A stretch of DNA of 25,986 bases from a virus: positions 1 to 25,986 of IMG/VR virus record IMGVR_UViG_3300009073_000033; one strand, given 5' to 3'. A program made the translations under genes and the position numbers. This document shows, in pieces, positions 1 through 7,508 of the stretch; the stretch's first letter is position 1; every line of letters starts with the position of its first letter. Below the pieces are notes generated by a model. The model was given only the letters and a program-made list of their open reading frames with translations. It searched no databases and was not told where the DNA came from.

Positions 1-36
1 GAACAAGACATTGTTTATATAATGGGTTTTAAATAA
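1..36 (+). CDS. 3' end of an upstream late gene (partial)
   Basis: Frame 1 is the only + frame open to the end of this stretch. It ends in TAA at 34-36, which overlaps the ATG at 36 of the next gene (TAATG). The same one-base overlap recurs throughout this operon, so this is probably the last 11 codons of a head-tail connector or neck gene. Too little is present to identify it. Confidence 0.45.
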   Translation, partial: EQDIVYIMGFK

Positions 37-626
37 TGAGTGAAGGGTTAACATATATCCAGGCTCGCGATTTAATGTATGCATATTTTAACGGTATGGT
101 TTCTAACCATGCTGCTCGTTTGTGTGGTTACACGCCTTACGTCAAATGGCCTGGTTTGGAGCCTGAAGCGGGTGAAGCTGGTATTGAAGATGATGGTAAG
201 ATTGACGCGAGCAAACACCATTATCGTATTCAGAAACAACCTATAAAAGATACCGTTATAGGACATACAGCACCGGCCAACATTAAGTTTGAACCTCGAA
301 AACAAACCGGCATATTGAGCATAGAGCTATTCGCGCCCCGATCCGATGACGAAGCCTACGATATAATGGAACAATTTTCACAAATTGTAAAAAACAGCTT
401 TCGTTTAAAAAGATTATGGGGTAGCCTTTGGTTTAAATCAGCCGTTGGTTTTCCGCTTGATCCTTCTGACAATTCATATCGTTACAAGGTGACAGTTGAA
501 TATCAATATTTAGAAGTTCAAGACCCTGTGTTAATAGCCATTGACAAGATACAAGATTTGACAGGTTCTTTAGTTATACCTTGGCTAAACTCATTAGAAA
601 CGCTTTCTAATGACAAATTTATATAG
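36..626 (+). CDS. Putative tail terminator / tail completion protein (196 aa)
   Basis: I recognise no strict motif. The protein lies directly before the tail-tube gene, where siphoviruses place the tail terminator or completion protein that caps the tube and joins it to the head. The size (196 aa) and the mixed alpha/beta, non-membrane composition fit. The start ATG at 36 overlaps the upstream stop and has no good Shine-Dalgarno sequence, so translation is probably coupled to the upstream gene. The role is inferred from position; a minor tail or neck protein is the main alternative. Confidence 0.5.
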   Translation: MSEGLTYIQARDLMYAYFNGMVSNHAARLCGYTPYVKWPGLEPEAGEAGIEDDGKIDASKHHYRIQKQPIKDTVIGHTAPANIKFEPRKQTGILSIELFAPRSDDEAYDIMEQFSQIVKNSFRLKRLWGSLWFKSAVGFPLDPSDNSYRYKVTVEYQYLEVQDPVLIAIDKIQDLTGSLVIPWLNSLETLSNDKFI

Positions 627-637
627 GAGAATTTGAA

Positions 638-1966
638 ATGGCGATTGAAAATACAACACTTTCCGGTAGTTCAGTTGGCGGCTATATGGCTCGCGAAACT
701 ACGATTGGTAAACTGCCAGCCGATGCTACGATTGATTGGTATGAAATGGACGTTACCGCTTGGGGAGAAACCGGCGCTAAAACGAACACTGAACGCGAAA
801 AGCAACAAAACGTTTCACGTCAATACGGAAACTCAACCATTGTTGGTTTTGATTACGCTGCGGCGTATAACAACAAAATGCGCCCTTCCAATAACCGCAT
901 GGCTCTTGAAAGCTTTTTGTTTGCAGCTCCAAACGCTCGCCCTGCCGCAAAAGTTTCCCTTGCTGCCGGTGACGCAACTATCACACTAACTGGAACTGTC
1001 GCATACCTAAATGTCACAGCTTATACTTTTACAGCGGCTAATGGTTTTATTCCTGGTAACTGGATTGCGGTTGGTAGTGATACTGCTACAAAACGTTTTG
1101 GTAAGCAATTCTATGCTGAAATCGTAGCTGTCACAAGCAAGCGTTTAACTTTTGGCCGAACAAGTCAGACGCTTACAGCCGATGCTGGAACTGGTAAATC
1201 AATCGAAATTTTCATGGGCTTGTTATATCGCAATGAAAAAGAAGTTGCCGATATTGTTTGTACGTCTTTTACGATTAAGCGTTTGCTTGGTATCATTGAC
1301 GGAAACCAAGAAGCTCAAAACATTGAAGGTTGCATTGGCAACAGCCTAAAGCTTTCAATGGGTACTGAAAAACCCTTTGCTGTTGATATGTCATATATGG
1401 CTATTTGCGATATGGATATTGAAGACGATAGCCAACTGACAACAGGCACTATTGTTCCAAAAGAAATTGAAGACGCTTTTAATACTTCAAGCGATATGTA
1501 CCAATCCATGATTACAGTTTTCAATGATGATGGAACTGTTGCCGGTGAACAATTATTTGGGATTGTTACAAATTCCGAATTGGAGCTGAACAACAACATG
1601 AAAGCCGCTAAAGGTCATACCCGCGAAGGTGGCAAAGTCAAAGCCGGTGGTCACAACTTAACCCCTGGCCCTCTTGATGTTACAGGCAAAATTGATTTGT
1701 TCTTTAACACAATTAAAACCATTGCTCTTATCAAACGTGGCGCTCCGGTTGGCTATCACGCTATCGCGGCTCGCAACAATAAAGGTATCGTTGTTGATAT
1801 GCCAAATTTTCGTATGTCTGACGGCATGGTAAATGTACCGGCTGAAGAAGAAGTGACGATCCCTATTACCGCTGAAGCCGGTGAAGGTCGTTTAGGTTCT
1901 ACTGTGGGCTTTATCTATTTTGATGAATTGCCTAACAGCTTAATGCCTTCAATGGACTGCAACTAA
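638..1966 (+). CDS. Major tail tube protein (442 aa)
   Basis: This is probably the tail-tube subunit that polymerises into hexameric rings around the tape measure. It sits between the terminator-like gene and the G/GT chaperone pair, as in lambda-like tails. The N-terminus (GGYMARETTIGKLP and following) is typical of phage tail-tube-like proteins. At 442 aa it is long for a tube protein, so an extra surface domain is likely; a Gly/Thr-rich beta-type segment (residues about 105-190) is a candidate. A strong ribosome site (AGGAGA, about 8 bases before ATG 638) fits a high-copy structural protein. It is set off by short intergenic gaps, unlike the overlapping genes downstream. Confidence 0.8.
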   Translation: MAIENTTLSGSSVGGYMARETTIGKLPADATIDWYEMDVTAWGETGAKTNTEREKQQNVSRQYGNSTIVGFDYAAAYNNKMRPSNNRMALESFLFAAPNARPAAKVSLAAGDATITLTGTVAYLNVTAYTFTAANGFIPGNWIAVGSDTATKRFGKQFYAEIVAVTSKRLTFGRTSQTLTADAGTGKSIEIFMGLLYRNEKEVADIVCTSFTIKRLLGIIDGNQEAQNIEGCIGNSLKLSMGTEKPFAVDMSYMAICDMDIEDDSQLTTGTIVPKEIEDAFNTSSDMYQSMITVFNDDGTVAGEQLFGIVTNSELELNNNMKAAKGHTREGGKVKAGGHNLTPGPLDVTGKIDLFFNTIKTIALIKRGAPVGYHAIAARNNKGIVVDMPNFRMSDGMVNVPAEEEVTIPITAEAGEGRLGSTVGFIYFDELPNSLMPSMDCN

Positions 1967-2013
1967 AAATAATAAAATAACGAATAAAATCACACAAAAC
2001 AGGAGCCTTCAAA

Positions 2014-2439
2014 ATGGGTTTTAAATCACAATTCGCCGCCGATCTTGACAAAACTAACAAAGGTGTTTGGATCACACTTGGTAAAACAAAAGACGACAAA
2101 GAAATTCGTATGCGTATCGCGTCTATGGATAACGGCAACCAAGCTTATTCTACCGCTGTGCATGAGATTAATCGCGAGTTTGCTTCAGTCAATGGCGAGC
2201 GTGAAGCTAACCATGAAGAAGCTAAAGAAATGACACGCAAAGTTGTCGCTGAAACTGTTGTAACAGAATGGGAAAACGTTCAAGACGAAGCGGGTTTGGC
2301 TATTAAATGCACACCTGAAAACGTATATGATATTATTTCCGATCCTACTCTTTATCGTGTTTACAAGCGCATTCTTATTGCGGCTGGAGAACAGACCCGA
2401 TTTGATCCGGCGAAAGTGGCAGGAGAAGCAAAAAACTAA
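2014..2439 (+). CDS. Tail assembly chaperone, G-like (141 aa)
   Basis: This is the zero-frame product of the tail assembly chaperone pair that coats the tape measure and recruits tube subunits. The protein is acidic and soluble, with a TEWENVQDEAG stretch near residue 87 that is typical of phage G-type chaperones. AGGAG lies 8 bases before the ATG. The gene ends GCA AAA AAC TAA, so its last codons form the slippery heptamer A AAA AAC (2430-2436). The next open frame is exactly -1 to it. Position between tail tube and tape measure is diagnostic. Confidence 0.82.
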   Translation: MGFKSQFAADLDKTNKGVWITLGKTKDDKEIRMRIASMDNGNQAYSTAVHEINREFASVNGEREANHEEAKEMTRKVVAETVVTEWENVQDEAGLAIKCTPENVYDIISDPTLYRVYKRILIAAGEQTRFDPAKVAGEAKN

Positions 2440-2750
2440 TACAGGTCTTATTGCATGGAACCAAAAAACCTAACGCTGATTTTATATCAAATCAATATCG
2501 GCGTATGGGTTTGCCGGTAAAGAAAAAGCTTATAAGGCCAGATTTAAGATATGATTTGTTTCCATTTTATGAGGCTTTTAACGTACTAACGAAAGATCGC
2601 CCTTTTTATGAAAGCATAGGCTACATACCATATCCATCTATTGTTATGTTTGCCAATGAAAACGGTTATAAGGGAGTTTTAAGACAAGAGCTGTTTCACT
2701 TTTTAGATAAAATGGATAACGCTTTTGTTAAAGAAGTTAATACGAAATGA
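2014..2750 (+). CDS. Frameshifted tail assembly chaperone, G-T-like (about 245 aa)
   Basis: A -1 shift at A AAA AAC (2430-2436) joins the 141-aa G-like protein to 104 more residues, effectively join(2014..2436,2436..2750). The -1 frame is open across the G stop: after the slip it reads CTA ATA CAG GTC TTA TTG and continues to 2750. The downstream segment has only a TTG near its beginning and no ribosome site, so it is not a separate gene. In lambda and many siphoviruses the G-T fusion binds both tape measure and tube protein and is made at a low ratio to G. The order and the heptamer make this call strong. I did not see a clear stimulatory pseudoknot. Confidence 0.8.
2430..2436 (+). promoter_or_regulatory. 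Programmed -1 ribosomal frameshift site A AAA AAC
   Basis: The heptamer fits X XXY YYZ in the zero frame (GC A AAA AAC TAA), immediately before the stop of the G-like gene. Slippage lets both tRNAs re-pair on AAA AAA and continue in the -1 frame to 2750. The adjacent stop codon may help by pausing the ribosome. Confidence 0.8.
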
Positions 2751-3190
2751 GCAACGGGTTTGGAGAATTAGCAAAACAATTAGCGGACATTCGAGAGAGT
2801 GTGCCTCTAATTGCAAATGAAGCCGCCAAAGACACTTGTTTAGCTATGGTTAGATATGGTGTTTATAATATGCCAGTTGACACTTCTAAAGCTTTGTCGA
2901 ATTGGCAAGTAGCTTTTAACTCCAGGCCGGAAACAACTTTGAATGCCTACACTGAAGGAACCGCCGGATCGTCTTTAACGGCTAGCGCTGAAGAAACAAT
3001 TAGGCAAGCCTCATTTTCTTTGACTGCCAAACAACCAGGCGATGTTATATTTCTGTCAAACACAACCCCTTATATAACCTATATCAATGACGGTACTGAA
3101 AAGATAGCCGCTTCAAATTTCGCAGAACGTATGATTGTGATAGGTCAAAACTTCAGCATTGATGCTCCAACCATAGAGCGAGTATTGTAA
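2747..3190 (+). CDS. HK97-gp10-like tail component (147 aa)
   Basis: The pattern resembles the HK97 gp10 / minor tail family: an N-terminal helix, a central PVDTSKALSNWQV segment, and a C-terminal TPYITYINDGTEK element followed by FAERMI. Such proteins act at the head-tail joint or tail completion. It overlaps the GT frame by 4 bases (ATGA) and the tape-measure start by one base (TAATG), so it is translated in tight coupling. Lying between the chaperone and the tape measure is less usual for this family, which is more often upstream of the tail tube. The family call is moderate and the role is inferred. Confidence 0.55.
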   Translation: MSNGFGELAKQLADIRESVPLIANEAAKDTCLAMVRYGVYNMPVDTSKALSNWQVAFNSRPETTLNAYTEGTAGSSLTASAEETIRQASFSLTAKQPGDVIFLSNTTPYITYINDGTEKIAASNFAERMIVIGQNFSIDAPTIERVL

Positions 3191-6042
3191 TGTCTGAAAA
3201 ACGTATTGATATTGTTCTTGTAGATCGTATAGATCAAAACATTGATAAAGCTCTTAATAAAATGGAGCAATCGGCCCTTAAAGCTGAAAAGGCTCAAGAT
3301 CGTCTTGTCGCTTCTATGGAGCGAGCAACGGTAGCCAATAAAAGAGCTGAAACAGCCGCTGCTAAATATACAAAAGCCGCTAACACTAAGGTCAGAACTG
3401 ACAAAGAAGCTGTAAAGGTATCAGCGCAAGTTTCTGCGGCTGATACAAGAGCCGCTATATCTCGCGAAAGATTGCGCAAAATAACAGCTCAAGCTTCAGA
3501 GGCTGAAGTTAAAGTAGCTATTGCTAAAAAACGTCTTGAGAAAGCTACCGTAGATGTTACCGCCGCTGAAGTGCGTTTGGATAAGGCGCGTAAAGCTCAA
3601 AATAGAACAAGCGCTGTTGTAATATCTAAAAACGGTGAATTAGAAGCTTCGCACGACAAGGTTGCTAACGCTGCGACTAGAGCCGGTAATGCAGCTCAAG
3701 CCGGATCACGCAAATACAAAGCTGCTACCGCCGCTAGTCGTCAACAGACAGCACAGACTTCTAACTTGATCTTTCAGCTTCAGGACGTTGTTGTATCGCT
3801 CCAGGGCGGTCAGAAACCGCTCACAGTCCTATTGCAGCAAGGCGCACAGATACAAGGCGCATTCGGGCCAGGAACCGGCGTTACCGGCATTCTAAAAGGC
3901 TTAGCTCGCGCCGCTGTCACTATGGTTAAACCTTTCTTACCTCTTGTTGCGGTTGCGGCTGTTTTAGCTGGCGGTTTTGCAATATTCAGCAATGAAATAA
4001 AAGGCGCGACTGACGAAGCTGTTAGCTTTGGCGATACAGCCCTAGCTTCTATGCAAGTTTTAGGTAGCGCTATATATGATTATGTTCAACCGGCGATAGG
4101 CTTAATAGCTCCGTATTTTAAACAGGCTTACGATTTTATTGTGGGCAATACTGGAAATGTAATAAACTTTTTGGTAGGTAACTGGATGGGCGGTATAGCT
4201 GCTATGAAAGCCGCTTGGGGTTTAATGGCTGATAATCAAACCGCTGTTCTTAAAATTGCAGCTAATAAAACAGTTGACGTTTTAATAGACCTTACGCAAA
4301 AAGCTTTGGATATTGTTTCAGCTCCTTTAACTTTGATCGAAAAGCTAGCCGCTTTGGGTGGCAAAGAGATTGATATAACTTTCACAATACCAAAAGTTAA
4401 ACTGTTTGAACTTAATGAAGAAGAACAAGCCGTTGAAGATATGATACGCAAAGCTTTTGATGACGCTAGGAATAAAGATTACGCCGGTGCTTACTTTGAC
4501 GCTGTTGCTATAAAAGCTGTTGAAAATATGCAAAAACGTGTTGAGAAAACATTAACAGGTTTAGGTAAAAACGATACTTCGAGAACAGAAGCGATGAACC
4601 GTGAAGCTGCAAGCCTTAGAGCCAACATAGGTGTTTATGGCGACTACGGTAAAGCTTTAGAAACAGCTAAGAAGCGTGACGAATTGCTAATTAAAGCTAA
4701 AAAAGAAAAGATTAAAATAACACCTGGGGTTATAGCGGTTATTGATCGCTTAGCTTCAGCATATGGTAACGCTGCTGCCAACCTGGAGAAAACAAAACAG
4801 TTTAAGTCTGTTGTTGATGAAATTAAATCTCCTGTTGTGGAATATGCGCAAAGTCTTGATATTTTAAAGCAAGCTCTTGACGAAGGTTTTATATCACAAA
4901 ACCAATTCAATAATGCTATTGCTAACAACCCTTTGGTAAGCTCTTTCAATGATGTTAAAAGATCGCTTCAAGGTACTAACTTTGCCTACAAGCAAATCAT
5001 TGCTGATATTGACCTTGATCGTATTGCGGCAAAAACCATTGTCGAAGACGCTTTCACAGCCGGTATAATTAAAACTGAAAAAGCTCGCGACGAAATACTA
5101 GCCGCTTTAAATCAAAAAGCTGGTATAGATAAAGCTGCGGCTAACGATAACCAAACTCAAGTTGTTAGAGACTTCGATCAAGGTTTGGGTGGAGAGTTTG
5201 GAGCGCAAGCTGAAATAGATCAAATCATAATTGACGATCAACGTAAGCTTGAACAGTTACAATTATTTTACGGTGAAAAGTACCGTTTAAATGAAGAATA
5301 CAACCGTAGAGAACAAGCGCTGTATGTTCAACAAAATAATAGAATTGCAGCTATTGAAGCTCAACGAAAAGTAGTCATACTGCAAGGGTTTGAGAGCCTT
5401 GGCAATAGCATGACTTCTGCTATAGGTGATATTGCCGGTAAGCAAAGCAAAGCTTACAAAGTTATGTTTGCTGCTTCTAAAGCTTTTGCTATTGCGCAAA
5501 GTATTATAAATATTCAGGTTGCTTTATCTGAAGCTGCTAAGTTACCGTTTCCTCTTAATATAGCAAAGTACGCCGAAGCTGCGGCTCAAGGCGCTTCTAT
5601 TATATCTAATCTTAAAGCTGTTACAACGGCAGGATTTAGAACAGGCGGTGTTGGGGTTGGTGGTAACAAAATGCCGCATGAAATAGCCGGTGTTGTTCAT
5701 GCTCGCGAAACTGTTATTGATGCTTACACAACAGCTCAAAATCGTCCAGCGTTAGAAACGCTTCAGAGAACAGGTAGATTGCCTTCAGAAACCCCTAGAA
5801 CGCCAGCTAACAGTAATTCGCAACCGATCCTTAATCAGTTGAAGCTAATTAACGAAACTGGCGTACCTATGCGTATGGAGCAATTGAGCGCTACTGAAAT
5901 TCGTCTTATCGCAGAAGACGCCGCTGAACGTAAAGTTCAGAGCGAAGCCCCTAAAGTTATCGAAGCTGATTTGGCTAACCCTAATTCAAAGACTTCTAAA
6001 GCACTTAGCAACTTCACTGATACACAAAGGAAGTACGGCTAA
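3190..6042 (+). CDS. Tail tape measure protein (950 aa)
   Basis: This protein sets tail length and is ejected with the DNA. Residues about 10-180 are Lys/Glu/Ala-rich and predicted coiled coil. Residues about 188-225 (SNLIFQLQDVVVSLQGGQKP and following) carry the signature of the lambda-H / TMP_2 family. A hydrophobic segment follows at about 240-267, then a helical middle. A Gly-rich FRTGGVGVGG element near residue 817, preceding HEIAGVVHARETVIDA, is typical of tape-measure C-termini. At the usual rule of about 0.15 nm per residue the tail would be about 140 nm long (inference). It is the largest gene here, follows the G/GT pair, and overlaps both neighbours by one base. Confidence 0.93.
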   Translation: MSEKRIDIVLVDRIDQNIDKALNKMEQSALKAEKAQDRLVASMERATVANKRAETAAAKYTKAANTKVRTDKEAVKVSAQVSAADTRAAISRERLRKITAQASEAEVKVAIAKKRLEKATVDVTAAEVRLDKARKAQNRTSAVVISKNGELEASHDKVANAATRAGNAAQAGSRKYKAATAASRQQTAQTSNLIFQLQDVVVSLQGGQKPLTVLLQQGAQIQGAFGPGTGVTGILKGLARAAVTMVKPFLPLVAVAAVLAGGFAIFSNEIKGATDEAVSFGDTALASMQVLGSAIYDYVQPAIGLIAPYFKQAYDFIVGNTGNVINFLVGNWMGGIAAMKAAWGLMADNQTAVLKIAANKTVDVLIDLTQKALDIVSAPLTLIEKLAALGGKEIDITFTIPKVKLFELNEEEQAVEDMIRKAFDDARNKDYAGAYFDAVAIKAVENMQKRVEKTLTGLGKNDTSRTEAMNREAASLRANIGVYGDYGKALETAKKRDELLIKAKKEKIKITPGVIAVIDRLASAYGNAAANLEKTKQFKSVVDEIKSPVVEYAQSLDILKQALDEGFISQNQFNNAIANNPLVSSFNDVKRSLQGTNFAYKQIIADIDLDRIAAKTIVEDAFTAGIIKTEKARDEILAALNQKAGIDKAAANDNQTQVVRDFDQGLGGEFGAQAEIDQIIIDDQRKLEQLQLFYGEKYRLNEEYNRREQALYVQQNNRIAAIEAQRKVVILQGFESLGNSMTSAIGDIAGKQSKAYKVMFAASKAFAIAQSIINIQVALSEAAKLPFPLNIAKYAEAAAQGASIISNLKAVTTAGFRTGGVGVGGNKMPHEIAGVVHARETVIDAYTTAQNRPALETLQRTGRLPSETPRTPANSNSQPILNQLKLINETGVPMRMEQLSATEIRLIAEDAAERKVQSEAPKVIEADLANPNSKTSKALSNFTDTQRKYG

Positions 6043-6626
6043 TGAGACATTTAAACTTTGTAACGCTTGAGGGTAACGGTTTATCTTTTCAAGATGGTAT
6101 GCTTATTCAAAAAGTCAAAGGCGGCTTTTCAAAGACTAGGCGTGACATTGTGGGCAGTCCTGTTGTGACTAATATAAGCCTTCAATTAAACTGGAAAGAG
6201 TATAATCAATGGGCAACGTTTTATGATATTTTAATTGACGGTGGAGCTGATATTTTCACAACTGATATGATGGTAGATCAATGGCTTGTTGAAAAACAAA
6301 CGGTTCAGATAATATCAGACTGCAAAGTTAAATTTAAAGGTTTAACAGCTTTTGTTGATTTTCAGATAGAGATTAAGCGTCAAGATAATATAGAGGAAAG
6401 AAAGCTTATAGCTGAAATAATCTATACATACGGTGATGCTGAAACAGGTATTGCTGTAATGGCTTGTTTAGAGCAAATAGCTAATCTTGAATTTAATTAC
6501 ACAGATGCTAATTTTAGCACAGCTCGTATTCGCGGGGAAGGTCAAAGAAAGTTTAACTCTGAAGACGCTATTGATGTTACTAATGCTTTACAGCAAGTAG
6601 CCAACTATGAATTTTTGAGCGCTTAA
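6042..6626 (+). CDS. Distal tail protein, function unassigned (194 aa)
   Basis: It is translationally coupled to the tape-measure gene (TAATG) and lies between it and the tail-tip genes, where lambda has M and L. The sequence is beta-rich in its first 130 residues with a helical C-terminus; no catalytic motif or membrane segment is seen. By position it is a distal tail or tail-tip adaptor, perhaps the Dit/L-like hub. I do not recognise the family from sequence alone. Confidence 0.6.
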   Translation: MRHLNFVTLEGNGLSFQDGMLIQKVKGGFSKTRRDIVGSPVVTNISLQLNWKEYNQWATFYDILIDGGADIFTTDMMVDQWLVEKQTVQIISDCKVKFKGLTAFVDFQIEIKRQDNIEERKLIAEIIYTYGDAETGIAVMACLEQIANLEFNYTDANFSTARIRGEGQRKFNSEDAIDVTNALQQVANYEFLSA

Positions 6627-6627
6627 T

Positions 6628-7134
6628 ATGTCCGGTCAAACTCCTATTCAATTTTATTTAAACGGCAAGCGTTCAGTTGCCGAACTTGAAACTGTTGAAA
6701 TATCACACCCTGATTTTTCTAAAACTTATCGGTTTGTTCGTAATCATATGGACGGAATAAAAGCTGTTATAGAAAATGATGAATATGTTGAGTTTGAATA
6801 TAGACCTGTTATTTTTGAGATATTAGGTTTTAAAGATGACCTGGATCAAAAAATAAACGTTTCTCTTGGAACTCTTGGGGAAGTTTTGCCAATGGAGCTT
6901 AAAAGACTTCGTGAAAATAACGGTTTTTTAATTAAGCCTAGTTTGATATATAGAACGTATGCTAGTGATAACTTAGATCACATTCTACAAGGCCCGATAA
7001 ATTTACTTGCTACTGAATTTGTTTCGAGAGAAAAGGGAACTGGTATAACAGCTCAAGCCGAAAACATAAGTACGGCTAGAACTGGAGAAATATACGATCT
7101 TAACAGGTTCTTTATGTTAAGAGGTTTTATATAA
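6628..7134 (+). CDS. DUF1833-like minor tail protein (168 aa)
   Basis: The N-terminal EISHPDFSKTYRFVRN and the YVEFEYRPVIFEI segment resemble the phage DUF1833 family, a conserved tail protein found just upstream of the NlpC/P60 and tip genes. No enzymatic residues are evident. It is separated from the upstream stop by a single base and overlaps the next start by one (TAATG). The likely role is a structural tail-tip component; the family assignment is from memory of its pattern. Confidence 0.6.
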   Translation: MSGQTPIQFYLNGKRSVAELETVEISHPDFSKTYRFVRNHMDGIKAVIENDEYVEFEYRPVIFEILGFKDDLDQKINVSLGTLGEVLPMELKRLRENNGFLIKPSLIYRTYASDNLDHILQGPINLLATEFVSREKGTGITAQAENISTARTGEIYDLNRFFMLRGFI

Positions 7135-7508
7135 TGTCTTTTGCTGTAACTCCATATTTGTATAAAAAGTTTGATATTGAAAGCTATAATTGCTGGCATT
7201 TATTACTTGATTGCTTAAAAGAATATCACGATTTGACATATCCTGATTTTACCCCAACTGATTGTAAAAAGAAAAACTTAACTGAACAATTCACACCTGA
7301 AAGATTAAACCTTTTCGAGAAAATAAAACCTTCTAAAAAAGAAGATGGTGTTATTGCCTACATGACACACCCTATTTTAGTTCCTCATGTTGGTTTCTTT
7401 TTTGACGGCAAAATACTATCTATGAAGAAAACCGGCCCTACTTACGAAAGAGTTCACGAAGCTACACACGGCTTTAAGAAACTGGAATACTACCGATGCA
7501 AAAAGTAA
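7134..7508 (+). CDS. NlpC/P60-like tail-tip peptidase (124 aa)
   Basis: This is a small papain-fold protein likely to cut peptidoglycan peptide bridges during DNA entry, like the C-terminal half of lambda K. C20 in the YNCWHLL motif is the expected nucleophile and H85 in PHVGFFFDG the expected base. At 124 aa it is a minimal domain with no JAB partner domain. It overlaps the next gene by 13 bases. The third polar catalytic residue is not obvious. Placement between distal tail and tip genes supports the call. Confidence 0.75.
   Translation: MSFAVTPYLYKKFDIESYNCWHLLLDCLKEYHDLTYPDFTPTDCKKKNLTEQFTPERLNLFEKIKPSKKEDGVIAYMTHPILVPHVGFFFDGKILSMKKTGPTYERVHEATHGFKKLEYYRCKK

Noticed and set aside
1967-2013. 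Terminator or promoter between tail tube and chaperone genes
   Set aside because: AT-rich but no stem with T run and no acceptable -35/-10 pair; only a ribosome site is evident.
2451-2750. Separate 99-aa gene starting at TTG 2451
   Set aside because: No ribosome site, and the frame continues upstream in the -1 phase of a perfect slippery heptamer; it is the T part of the G-T fusion.
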